Assembly: GCA_014860725.1 (NCBI GenBank)
Contig: JACZJD010000441.1
Location: 1-7,303 of the forward strand
Direction of reading: 5' to 3'
Length of the DNA: 7,303 nt
Source: Aquamicrobium sp.
GTDB taxonomy: Bacteria; Pseudomonadota; Alphaproteobacteria; Rhizobiales; Rhizobiaceae
A program made the position numbers and the translations under genes. Shown piece by piece: positions 1 through 7,175 of the stretch. The stretch's first letter is position 1, and each line of letters starts with the position of its first letter. Under the pieces are notes generated by a model. It saw only the letters and a program-made list of their open reading frames with translations. It was not told the origin of the DNA and did not search any database.

Positions 1-749
<749 letters not shown>

Positions 750-753
<4 letters not shown>

Positions 754-1631
754 GCCGCCCCTCCGTCGCCGTCCCACGTCACCGCGCCGAGCATGTCGCG
801 GCCCCAGCGCATGCCGCGCCGCGGCACGGCGGAAAGCAGCGCCTGCGTGTAGCGGTGGGCCGGGCGCGACAGCACGTCGGCCATCGCGCCGCTCTCGACG
901 GTGCGGCCGCCATACATCACCTGCACGCGGTGGGCGATGCGCGCGACCACGCCGATGTCGTGGCTGATGAAGATCATGGCGAGCCCGCGCTCGGCCTGGA
1001 GCTCGGCGAGCAGGTCGAGGATCTGCGCCTGGATGGTGACGTCGAGCGCCGTGGTCGGCTCGTCGGCGATGACGACGTCGGGGTCGCACATCAGCGCCAT
1101 CGCGATCATGACGCGCTGGCGCAGCCCGCCGGAAAGCTGGTGCGGGTAGACGTCGAGCCGCTCGGCCGCGCGCGGAATGCCGACCCGGTCGAGAAGGGCG
1201 AGCGCGCGGGTGCGCGCCTCGGCCTTCGAGGCGCGGCGGTGGCGGCGGAAGGTCTCGGTCAGCTGGCGGCCGACGGTCAGCACCGGGTTCAGCGCCGTCA
1301 TCGGCTCCTGGAAGATCATGGCGAGCCGCCGGCCGCGTATGTCGGCCATCTGCCGCTCGGAGAGCCGCGCGAGATCGGTGTCGCCGAGCACGATGCGCTC
1401 GGCCTCGACGCGGGCGTGGCGCGGCAGGAGCCGCATCAGCGCCAGCGACGTCACCGACTTGCCGGAGCCGGATTCGCCGACGATGCCCAGCGTCTCGCCG
1501 CGGCAGACGGCGAGGTCGATGCCGCGCACCGCCGCCACCGCGCCGCGCGGCGTGGCGATGGTGACGGAAAGGTTCTTCGCTTCGATGACGGGAGCCCCGG
1601 CGGCCGCCGCGGGGGCAGCTTGCGCGCTCAT
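750..1631 (-). CDS. ABC importer ATPase, DppD/OppD type
   Basis: This 293-residue cytoplasmic ATPase energises the importer together with ATPase F. The start at 1631 lies in an ATGA overlap with the permease C stop, the expected translational-coupling arrangement; an upstream in-frame extension would only read antisense to permease C. Motifs in order: Walker A GESGSGKS (52-59), Q-loop Q108 in [10 protein letters not shown], signature LSGGLRQRV (166-174), Walker B VVIADEP (186-192), D-loop ALDV, and switch H224 in IFISHD. The C-terminal [15 protein letters not shown] (259-273) is the beginning of the oligopeptide-transporter extension, which is short here; the protein is somewhat smaller than classical DppD/OppD of about 330 residues. 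I see no cysteine cluster in the tail. The first 13 residues are Ala/Pro-rich and unlikely to be structured. Family assignment is firm; substrate is not deducible. Confidence 0.95.
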
Positions 1632-2536
1632 GCCCGGCCCTCCGGCGAGAGGATGTCGCGCAGGCCGTCGCCCATCAGGTTGATGGCGAGCACGGTCAGC
1701 GCGATCGCCGCGCCCGGCAGCGCGATCAGCCGCGCGTCGAAGAAGATCATGCCCTTGCTCTCGGCCACCATCAGGCCCCAGGAGGGGGTGGGCGGCTGCA
1801 CGCCGAGGCCGAGGAAGGACAAGGCCGATTCGAGCAGGATGGCGTGGCCGACCTCGAGCGAGGCGACGACCAGCAGCGGCCCGGCGAGGTTGGGCAGGAG
1901 CTCGCCGAGGAGGATGCGTGGCGCGCCCGCGCCCATGGCGACGGCGGCGGTGACGAATTCCTGCGAGCGCAGCTGCTGCGTCGCCGCGCGCACCACCACG
2001 GCGAAGCGGTCCCACAAAAGCAGGCTGAGGATGGCGACGACGATCCACAGCCGGCCGCCGAAGATCGAGACCACGGCGAGCGCCACCAGCACCACCGGCA
2101 GCGCCAGCCGCACCGAGACGACGAAGGTGACGAAGCTGTCGATGCGCCCGCCATAGTAGCCGGCGAGCAGGCCGAGCGCCGTGCCGATGATGCCGGAGCC
2201 GACGGCCGCGCACAGGCCGATGGTGAGCGACACCCGCGCGCCGTAGAGGATGCGCGAGAAATAGTCGCGGCCGAGCGCGTCGGTGCCGAAGACGTGCTCC
2301 CAGCTTCCGTTCTCCGCCCATACCGGCGCGATCAGCCGGCGGGAAAGGTCCTGCGCGTAGGGGTCGTGCGGGGCAAGGAGCGGAGCGGCGAGCGCGACGA
2401 AGGCAAGGACCGCGAGGATCGTCGCACCGGTGAGGAAGCCGGCATGGCCGCGCGCCCGCATGGCCAGGAGCTGGCGCGGCGTCGGGCCGTCGCGGGTGGG
2501 GGGCGGGCTCACGGGTTGGGTCAAGGGTCGGCTCAT
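1628..2536 (-). CDS. ABC importer permease, DppC/OppC type
   Basis: This is the second inner-membrane permease of the importer (302 residues). After a proline-rich cytoplasmic N-terminus (residues 1-30) there is a membrane segment at about 34-55. Next comes the family hallmark GTDALGRDYFSRILYGAR (84-101), then several hydrophobic segments (about 103-128, 136-160, 163-182, 217-237 and 270-290). The cytoplasmic coupling loop EFVTAAVAMGAGAPRILLGE (193-212), followed by LPN, matches the EAA motif that contacts the ATPases, and ESALSFLGLGVQPPTPSWG (236-254) is the conserved DppC-type C-terminal block. The start at 2536 lies 5 nt after the permease B stop; no strong ribosome-binding site is visible, so coupling is likely. 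A later methionine at residue 26 is a possible alternative start. The stop overlaps the ATPase D start by 4 nt. Confidence 0.95.
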   Translation of the reverse strand: MSRPLTQPVSPPPTRDGPTPRQLLAMRARGHAGFLTGATILAVLAFVALAAPLLAPHDPYAQDLSRRLIAPVWAENGSWEHVFGTDALGRDYFSRILYGARVSLTIGLCAAVGSGIIGTALGLLAGYYGGRIDSFVTFVVSVRLALPVVLVALAVVSIFGGRLWIVVAILSLLLWDRFAVVVRAATQQLRSQEFVTAAVAMGAGAPRILLGELLPNLAGPLLVVASLEVGHAILLESALSFLGLGVQPPTPSWGLMVAESKGMIFFDARLIALPGAAIALTVLAINLMGDGLRDILSPEGRA

Positions 2537-2541
2537 GGCGG

Positions 2542-3459
2542 TCAGCCCATCCTGATGCGCGGGTCGAGCCAGGCGTTGACGACGTCGGCGAGGAAGGTCA
2601 GCCAGACGTAGAGCATGGCGTAGACGAGGACGATGGCCTGGATGGTGGGGAAGTCGTTGCGGGCGATGCTCTCCCAGGCGAGGAGGCCGATGCCGCGGAT
2701 GCTGAAGACGCTCTCCACCACCACCGAGCCACCGAGGATGAAGCCGAACTCCACCGCCGCGACGCTGATGACCGGCAGGATCGAGTTGCGGATCGCGTGG
2801 CCGAACAGCACCTGCGACGGCAACAGGCCCTTGGCGCGCGCGGTGCGGACATAGTCGGATTCCAGCGCCTCGATCATGCCGGCGCGGGTGAGCCGCAGCA
2901 TGGACGGCACGGCGTAATAGCCGAGCACCACGGCCGGCAGGATGAAGTGCTGCCACGTCTGCGAGCCCGAGACCGGCAGCCAGCGCAGCACCACCGCGAA
3001 CACCCACACCAGCATCAGCGCCAGCCAGAACGAGGGCGTGGCCTGGCCGACGGTGCCGAGCGCCAGCGCCAGCCGGTCGGGCAGGCGGTTGCGCCACACG
3101 GCGGCGACGATGCCGAGCGGGATCGACAGGGCGACGGCGAGCGCGATGGCCATGACGCCGAGCGTCGCGGTCTGCGGGAAGCGCTCCATGAGGAGCTGGC
3201 CGACCGGCGCGCCGAAATAGTAGCTGTCGCCGAAATCGCCGGTCAGCGCGCGGCCGACCCAGTTCAGGTACTGCACCGGGATCGGCCGGTCGAAGCCGAA
3301 GCGCTTGCGGATGACCTCGATGTCGGCCTGGCGCGCGCCCTCGCCGGCCAGCGCCACCGCCGGATCGCCGGAAAGGTAGGTCAGGCCGAAGCTCAGGAGC
3401 GACACGGTCAGCGCGACGAGCGCGGCGATGACGAGCCGCTTCAGGATGAAGCGAAGCAT
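2542..3459 (-). CDS. ABC importer permease, DppB/OppB type
   Basis: This is the first inner-membrane permease of the importer (305 residues, the normal family length). It begins with a membrane segment (about 9-29), then a periplasmic stretch containing LSGDPA, RKRFGFDRPIPVQYLNW and LTGDFGDSY, all typical of DppB. Further membrane segments lie at about 97-121, 134-160, 172-190, 227-250 and 274-295. The coupling loop EALESDYVRTARAKGLLPSQ (197-216), followed by HAIRNSILP, is the EAA motif. The C-terminal VESVFSIRGIGLLAWESI (248-265) and the final LDPRIRMG are diagnostic of the family. A purine-rich AGGCAGGAACC sits directly upstream of the ATG, so this gene has its own plausible ribosome-binding site, as expected given the 220-nt gap from the binding-protein gene. 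Assignment is firm. Confidence 0.95.
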   Translation of the reverse strand: MLRFILKRLVIAALVALTVSLLSFGLTYLSGDPAVALAGEGARQADIEVIRKRFGFDRPIPVQYLNWVGRALTGDFGDSYYFGAPVGQLLMERFPQTATLGVMAIALAVALSIPLGIVAAVWRNRLPDRLALALGTVGQATPSFWLALMLVWVFAVVLRWLPVSGSQTWQHFILPAVVLGYYAVPSMLRLTRAGMIEALESDYVRTARAKGLLPSQVLFGHAIRNSILPVISVAAVEFGFILGGSVVVESVFSIRGIGLLAWESIARNDFPTIQAIVLVYAMLYVWLTFLADVVNAWLDPRIRMG

Positions 3460-3468
3460 GGTTCCTGC

Positions 3469-3498
3469 CTATGCGCCCCTATGCGCCCCCTATGCACC
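3469..3498. repeat. Tandem 10-bp repeat just upstream of permease B
   Basis: On the plus strand, CTATGCGCCC occurs at 3469-3478 and again at 3479-3488. One extra C is followed by a third imperfect copy, CTATGCACC, at 3490-3498. On the minus strand this reads as GGGCGCATAG repeats in the leader of permease B, immediately before its ribosome-binding site. The period equals about one DNA helical turn, which may be coincidental. It may also be simple slippage-prone sequence with no function. Confidence 0.8.
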
Positions 3499-3586
3499 TT
3501 CGTGTGCCCGAGGGGGCCGTTGCGGATCGTCCCCGGCGCCGGTCGGGGCGGGGTGGCGACTGTCTCATCGTGCCGGCATCGGCGCG

Positions 3587-3601
3587 ATCCGGAAACCGGA
3601 T
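3587..3601 (-). other. Small stem-loop in the binding protein-permease spacer
   Basis: ATCCGG (3587-3592) and CCGGAT (3596-3601) form a perfect 6-bp stem with a 3-nt loop. On the transcribed strand no run of T follows, so it is not a typical intrinsic terminator. With the larger hairpin at 3632-3670 it may shape or stabilise the mRNA between the binding-protein gene and the permease genes. Function is inferred from position only. Confidence 0.4.
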
Positions 3602-3631
3602 TCTTCCGCGCCGGATGCCCTTGCTGCCGCT

Positions 3632-3670
3632 GCCGGCGCCGGGATGCGATGGCCCCCTCCCGGCGCCGGC
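3632..3670 (-). other. Strong GC hairpin 9 nt after the binding-protein stop (mRNA stabiliser or attenuator)
   Basis: GCCGGCGCCGGG (3632-3643) and CCCGGCGCCGGC (3659-3670) are perfect 12-bp inverted repeats around a 15-nt loop. The stem is entirely G/C and begins 9 nt beyond the binding-protein stop codon (3680-3682, read on the minus strand). No T-run follows on the transcribed strand, so simple intrinsic termination is unlikely. In many binding-protein transporters a hairpin at this place protects the upstream message from 3' decay or reduces read-through, giving more binding protein than permease; applying that here is inference. Each arm contains the self-palindrome CCGGCGCCGG, which occurs a third time at 3533-3542 in the same spacer. 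Confidence 0.6.
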
Positions 3671-3679
3671 CTGCGCGGC

Positions 3680-5218
3680 CTACTTCCAGCGCGCGGCGTA
3701 GAACTGCGGCAGTTCGTCGGCCGTCGGCGTGAAGTCGAGCTGCGCGTTGAAGCTGTAGTTCTTGGTGTAGCTGAACAGCGGAATCCAGTAGGCCTCGTCG
3801 GCGATGCGCTGCAGCGCCCGGGCATAGGCGGCGCGGCGCACGTCGGGGTCGGTCGACAGGTCGCCCTCGCGGATGTCGGCCTGCACGGTCTCGTCGTTGG
3901 CCGGGTCGTCGGGGCCGCCGCCGAAGAAGTAGCTGGTGACGGCCGACACGTCCGGGATCGACGACGAGCCCCAGCTCATGTTGGCGACCGCCGCCTTGCC
4001 TTCGACGATCAGGTCGCGCGCGGCGGCATATTTCAGCCAGGTGAGGTTGGTGCGGATGCCGACCTTGGCGAGGTCGCCCATGATCGCCTCCGTGACCTCG
4101 CGGTCGCGATAGCCGACGAGATCGACGCTGAAGCCGTCGGCGAAGCCGGCTTCGGCCAGAAGCGCCTTCGCCTTCTCGGGGTCGTGGTCGTAGACCGTGA
4201 CGTCGCCGGTGCAGCCGAACTGGACCGGGTGGCAGGCGGCGTTGACCACATCGGAGTTCTCGCCCATCAGGAACTTCGCGATGCGCTCGCGGTCGATGGC
4301 GTGGCCGACGGCCTGGCGCACCTCGCGCTTGGTGAACACGTCGGTGCCGCTCGTGCCCTTCAGGTCGAAGGTCAGGTAGCTGATGCGCATGGTCGGCGCG
4401 TTGACCGAGGCGAGGTGCGGCGCGGCGGAGAGCGCCTGCGCCTGGTCGTTGTTCAGGCCCCAGATCCAGTCGACGCCGCCGGTCATGATCTCGGCGACCT
4501 GCGTCGAGCCGTCGGAGATGGTGCGAAACGCGATGGTCCGGATCGCCGGCTTGCCCTTGGGGCTGTCGGCGAAATAGTCGGGATTGGCTTCCATGACGAC
4601 GGAGTCGCCGGGCTTGAGGCTCGTCACCCTGTAGGGCCCGGTGCCGACCGGCGCCACGGTGGCGAAGCGCTTCTTGCCGTCCGAGCCCTCGGGCGCGGCG
4701 TCGAAATGGCCCTCGGGCACGATGGGCAGCACCAGCGCCAGATTGGACAGGATCGCCGGGAAGGATTCGTGCAGGACGAGGCGCACCGTGTGGTCGCCGA
4801 CCTTCTCGGCGCCCTTCAGCCAGCGGATGTCGCCGTAGTTGAGGACGCCGTTGGCCTCGTCGGTGATGAAGTTGAAGGTGTAGACCACGTCCTCCGGCCC
4901 GAAGGAGGAGCCGTCGTGGAAGGTGACGTCGTCGCGCAGCTCGAACTCCCAGGTGACGGGATCGACCTGCTTCCAGCTCTTGGCCAGGAGCGGCAGGAAC
5001 TCCTCGTTGGCCTGGTCCCAGAACACGAGGCCGTCATAGACGTGCTGGGCGATGACGACGGTCTCGCGCGAGGTGTCGTAATAGGTGTCCGCCGCCACGA
5101 CCTCCTTGTCGGACGCCCAGATCAGGCTGTTGTCGGCGGGGCCGGCGAGCGCGGTGGTGGCCATCAGCGCGGCGGCCCCCGCCGCGACGATCGCCTTTTT
5201 CAGGATGCGAAGCTGCAT
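3680..5218 (-). CDS. Periplasmic substrate-binding protein of the Dpp/Opp-type importer (SBP family 5)
   Basis: This 512-residue protein captures the solute in the periplasm and delivers it to the permeases. It has a clear Sec signal peptide: LRILKK positive end, hydrophobic core VAAGAAALMATT, and ALA at 23-25 before the probable cleavage at G26. No lipobox cysteine is present, so it should be soluble. Family-5 features include YYDTSRETVVIAQHVYDGLVFWD (47-68 region), PLLAKSWKQVDPVTWEFELRDDVTFHDG (76-103), VGTGPYRV (191-198), ANPDYF (211-216), REVRQAVGHAIDRERI (298-313) and DPEKAKALLAEAGF (346-359). C329 and C336 in the CHPVQFGC block are the only cysteines I found and could form a disulfide. 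The start at 5218 is supported by an AAGGGG ribosome-binding site (5226-5231) with a 7-nt spacing and by the signal peptide. It is the first gene of the operon and diverges from the IclR regulator. Substrate specificity cannot be read; sequence style fits peptide, opine or similar solutes. Confidence 0.93.
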   Translation of the reverse strand: MQLRILKKAIVAAGAAALMATTALAGPADNSLIWASDKEVVAADTYYDTSRETVVIAQHVYDGLVFWDQANEEFLPLLAKSWKQVDPVTWEFELRDDVTFHDGSSFGPEDVVYTFNFITDEANGVLNYGDIRWLKGAEKVGDHTVRLVLHESFPAILSNLALVLPIVPEGHFDAAPEGSDGKKRFATVAPVGTGPYRVTSLKPGDSVVMEANPDYFADSPKGKPAIRTIAFRTISDGSTQVAEIMTGGVDWIWGLNNDQAQALSAAPHLASVNAPTMRISYLTFDLKGTSGTDVFTKREVRQAVGHAIDRERIAKFLMGENSDVVNAACHPVQFGCTGDVTVYDHDPEKAKALLAEAGFADGFSVDLVGYRDREVTEAIMGDLAKVGIRTNLTWLKYAAARDLIVEGKAAVANMSWGSSSIPDVSAVTSYFFGGGPDDPANDETVQADIREGDLSTDPDVRRAAYARALQRIADEAYWIPLFSYTKNYSFNAQLDFTPTADELPQFYAARWK

Positions 5219-5225
5219 GTCTTTT

Positions 5226-5231
5226 CCCCTT
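5226..5231 (-). promoter_or_regulatory. Ribosome-binding site of the substrate-binding protein gene
   Basis: AAGGGG on the minus strand lies 7 nt before the ATG at 5218. It is a good Shine-Dalgarno match and fixes the start together with the signal peptide that follows. Confidence 0.7.
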
Positions 5232-5257
5232 GCTGAAGGACGCTTGAAGTCGTCTTT

Positions 5258-5305
5258 TGATTATGATAATCACTATTTGATACTTAGTGTCATTATTTAA
5301 TATTC
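5258..5305. promoter_or_regulatory. AT-rich divergent promoter/operator between importer and IclR gene
   Basis: This is the only AT-rich stretch in the window and lies between two divergent genes. It holds a perfect palindrome TGATTAT-G-ATAATCA (5258-5272). A second, imperfect dyad GATACTTAGTGTC covers 5279-5291. For the importer (minus strand) a candidate -35 ATGACA is at 5288-5293 and a candidate -10 TTATCA at 5264-5269 with an 18-nt spacer; the palindrome would cover the -10, as a repressor site does. For the regulator (plus strand) a candidate -35 TTGATA is at 5277-5282, with a weak AT-rich -10 (AATATT or ATATTC) near 5299-5305. IclR-family proteins commonly bind short dyads in such gaps and control both sides. 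The dyad is seen; promoter elements and binding are inference. Confidence 0.6.
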
Positions 5306-5368
5306 CGCCGCCGGGACCTGTCAACCCCTCTGGCGGCATGCGCATCGCGAAGGGAAGGGCCGGCGGAG

Positions 5369-6229
5369 ATGGCAAGCGACAAACGGGCAGGCGACGACGG
5401 GGCAGGGGGCGGCAGCGCAAGGGGCAACGGGACGAGGAGAAACGGCGCGAGGGACGACAGGCCGCAGGTCCTGGTCTCGACGCTCGACCGCGGGCTGCAG
5501 CTCCTGCAGCTCTTCCGCGGCACGCAGGACGGGCTGAGCCTGACGGAGATGACGCGGCGCTCCGGCTTCGAGAAGAGCGCGGTGCAGCGGCTGGCCTACA
5601 CGCTGCACGCGCTCGGCTATCTCGATCGCGACGACAAGACGCGCCGCTACCGCCCCGGCCTGAAGATGCTCGACTTCGCCTATGCCTACCTGATCCACGA
5701 CCGGCTCTTGGAGCGCGCCATGCCGCGCATGGTCGAGGTCAGCCGCAGCCTCAACACCACGGTCAACCTGAGCGTGCTCGACGGCCGCGACATGGTCTAC
5801 AAGGCGCGCATGCCGCATTCGGCGATGGCGTTCGACGGCACGCTGATCGGTGTGCGGCGGCCCGCCGCCGTCACCTCCGGCGGCCAGGTCATCGCCGCCT
5901 TCTCCGACGACGACGTGCTCGAGACCATGCTGGCCGGCGGCCTGCCCGGGCCGCTGACCGCCTTCACCTGCACCGACGAGGCCGAGGTGCGCGCCCGCGT
6001 CGCCCAGGCCAGGCGCGACGGCTTCGTCATCTCCAACCAGCAGCTCATGCTGCAGGAGCTGGTGGTGGCCGCGCCGGTCATCGGCCCCAACCGCAGGGCC
6101 ATCGCGGCGATCAGCATGCCCGTCTACATGCCGGAATGGAACGAGGCCCGCGTGCGCGAGGAGCTCGTCCCGGTCATCACCGAGACGGCGCGCGCCATTT
6201 CCTCGATCATCTCGCAGGACGGCCTGTGA
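5369..6229 (+). CDS. IclR-family transcriptional regulator
   Basis: This 286-residue cytoplasmic regulator probably senses a small molecule and controls the divergent importer. Residues 1-34 are a Gly/Arg/Asp-rich low-complexity tail. A winged helix-turn-helix follows at about 35-92 (STLDRGLQLLQLFRG, LSLTEMTRRSGFEKSAVQRLAYTLHALGYL). The IclR effector domain spans about 98-280, recognisable from the YRPGLKMLDFAYAYL linker helix, the LNTTVNLSVLDGRDMVYKAR strands, GFVISNQQLMLQELVVAAPV and the AISMPVYMP core. The usual IclR stretch of the G-R-P-x-TA-x-GKA type appears here as GVRRPAAVTSGGQVIAAF (161-178), and the usual acidic residues after GFVIS are replaced by NQQ, so effector contacts may differ from well-studied members. 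The start at 5369 has the purine-rich AGGGAAGGG 10-18 nt upstream; a later start that trims the tail cannot be excluded. Family is firm; ligand and target are inference. Confidence 0.93.
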   Translation: MASDKRAGDDGAGGGSARGNGTRRNGARDDRPQVLVSTLDRGLQLLQLFRGTQDGLSLTEMTRRSGFEKSAVQRLAYTLHALGYLDRDDKTRRYRPGLKMLDFAYAYLIHDRLLERAMPRMVEVSRSLNTTVNLSVLDGRDMVYKARMPHSAMAFDGTLIGVRRPAAVTSGGQVIAAFSDDDVLETMLAGGLPGPLTAFTCTDEAEVRARVAQARRDGFVISNQQLMLQELVVAAPVIGPNRRAIAAISMPVYMPEWNEARVREELVPVITETARAISSIISQDGL

Positions 6230-6235
6230 GCACTG

Positions 6236-6273
6236 CCCCGCGGCGGGGTTGCGGCGGGCCGCCGTCAGGCCGC
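6236..6273. terminator. GC-rich dyads between convergent genes, possible terminator
   Basis: The 46-nt gap between the regulator stop (6229) and the end of the convergent reductase (6276) contains CCCCG-CGG-CGGGG (6236-6248), followed only by TT, and GCGGC/GCCGC arms (6251-6255 and 6269-6273). Stems like these could slow or end transcription from either side, but neither direction has a proper T-run, so this is weak as an intrinsic terminator. Confidence 0.35.
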
Positions 6274-6275
6274 GG

Positions 6276-7067
6276 TCACGGCTCGACCAGCCTGTCCGGA
6301 TTGGCGAAGGTGACGCCGCCGTCGACCGTCAGCACCTCGCCGACCACGTAGTCGCCGGCGCCGCTGGCGAGATAGACGGCCGCGGCCGCCATGTCCTGCG
6401 GCCGGCCGATGCGCCCGGCCGGGATGACCGCGACATAGTCGTCGGCGCGGTCGCGGGCGGCGCGGTTCATCTCGGAGGGGAAGGCGCCCGGCGCGATGGC
6501 GCTGACGACGATGCCGTCGCGGATCAGCCGCGCCGCCATCTTGCGCGTCAGGTGCAGGATCGCCGCCTTCGACGCCTGGTAGCTGTAGGTCTCCCACGCG
6601 TTGACGCGCAGGCCGTCGATGGAGCCGATGTTGACGACCTTGGCCGGCCGCTCCGGCCGGGCCGCCCGCTTCAGCGCGCCGTGCAGCGCCTGCGTCAGGA
6701 AGAACGGCGCCTTGACGTTGACGTCGAACACCTTGTCCCAGCCCTGCTCGGGGAAGGCGTCGAACCCCGCGCCCCAGGCCGCGCCGGCATTGTTGACGAG
6801 GATGTCGAGCGCGGGCTCGCGCTTCTCGATCGCGGCGGCGAGCGCCCGCGCGCCCGCGACCGTCGAGATGTCGGCCGGCAGCGCGATGCAGGTCTCGCCC
6901 ATCTCGGCGGCCGCCGCCTCGCACTGCTCGGCCTTGCGCGCCGAGATGTAGACCCGCGCGCCCTGGGCGATGAAGCCCTCGGCGATCATGCGGCCGATGC
7001 CGCGCGAGCCGCCGGTGACGAGCGCGACGCGCCCCCGAAGCGAAAACAGCGATGTCATGTCGAGCAT
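6276..7067 (-). CDS. Short-chain dehydrogenase/reductase, RhlG-like classical SDR
   Basis: This 263-residue NAD(P)H-dependent oxidoreductase has all classical SDR elements: cofactor-binding TGGSRGIG (18-25), D66 in LPADIS, NNAG (92-95), catalytic N117 in FDVNV, S149 in VVNIGSIDG, Y163 and K167 in YSYQASK, and the IAPG turn (191-194). R22 and R44 (in ISARK) favour NADP(H) over NAD(H). The opening FSLRGRVALVTGGSRGIG, the LPADIS stretch and IAPGAFPSEM resemble the RhlG-type beta-ketoacyl reductase-like branch more than FabG itself; the physiological substrate is open. The start at 7067 is chosen because GGGAGG lies 6 nt upstream; an in-frame start at 7151 would add 28 residues without family similarity or a comparable ribosome-binding site, and M4 is a weaker alternative. 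It converges with the IclR gene, so co-regulation by that protein is possible but would need a separate operator. Confidence 0.9.
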   Translation of the reverse strand: MLDMTSLFSLRGRVALVTGGSRGIGRMIAEGFIAQGARVYISARKAEQCEAAAAEMGETCIALPADISTVAGARALAAAIEKREPALDILVNNAGAAWGAGFDAFPEQGWDKVFDVNVKAPFFLTQALHGALKRAARPERPAKVVNIGSIDGLRVNAWETYSYQASKAAILHLTRKMAARLIRDGIVVSAIAPGAFPSEMNRAARDRADDYVAVIPAGRIGRPQDMAAAAVYLASGAGDYVVGEVLTVDGGVTFANPDRLVEP

Positions 7068-7089
7068 GTCCGGCCTCCCAACCGTGAAC

Positions 7090-7105
7090 CTGCGGGCGCC
7101 CGCAG
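7090..7105. promoter_or_regulatory. Perfect 16-bp palindrome in the reductase leader
   Basis: CTGCGGGCGCCCGCAG is an exact inverted repeat with no spacer, lying between the candidate promoter and the ribosome-binding site of the reductase gene. It could be an operator for a dimeric regulator or, in RNA, a short hairpin. Palindromes of G and C are common in such GC-rich DNA, so the assignment is tentative. Confidence 0.4.
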
Positions 7106-7122
7106 CGCCCGGCACCCCTCGA

Positions 7123-7151
7123 CTGATAGGGCGGGCATCGCGCGATGGCAA
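7123..7151 (-). promoter_or_regulatory. Candidate sigma70-type promoter for the reductase gene
   Basis: On the minus strand TTGCCA (7146-7151) and TATCAG (7123-7128) are separated by exactly 17 nt, placing a start of transcription about 50 nt before the ATG at 7067. Both hexamers match consensus at four of six positions. The 108-nt gap from the upstream gene end (7176) is consistent with an independent promoter. No experimental signal is available from sequence. Confidence 0.35.
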
Positions 7152-7175
7152 GGATGGATTGAACGAATGTACCGT

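Noticed and set aside
855..2156. Long plus-strand open frame opposite ATPase D and permease C
   Set aside because: It spans the opposite strand of two well-supported genes and shows no motif; a product of GC-biased third positions.
3632..3670. Intrinsic terminator ending the operon after the binding-protein gene
   Set aside because: The stem is strong but no T-run follows on the transcribed strand, and the permease and ATPase genes continue in the same direction; a stabilising or attenuating hairpin is more likely.
3428..5236. A 602-codon plus-strand open frame opposite the binding-protein gene
   Set aside because: It is the mirror of a clear family-5 binding protein with signal peptide and ribosome-binding site. 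The translation is rich in Arg, Asp, Gly, Val and His without domains, as expected from antisense reading of high-GC codons.
5287..6351. A 354-codon plus-strand frame covering the IclR gene in another phase
   Set aside because: It is Arg/Ala/Gly-rich, lacks domains and overlaps a clear IclR protein in a different phase.
6276..7151. Longer reductase with a start at 7151
   Set aside because: The extra 28 residues have no family similarity. The start at 7067 has a strong GGGAGG site at the right distance, and the N-terminus then matches RhlG-like proteins.
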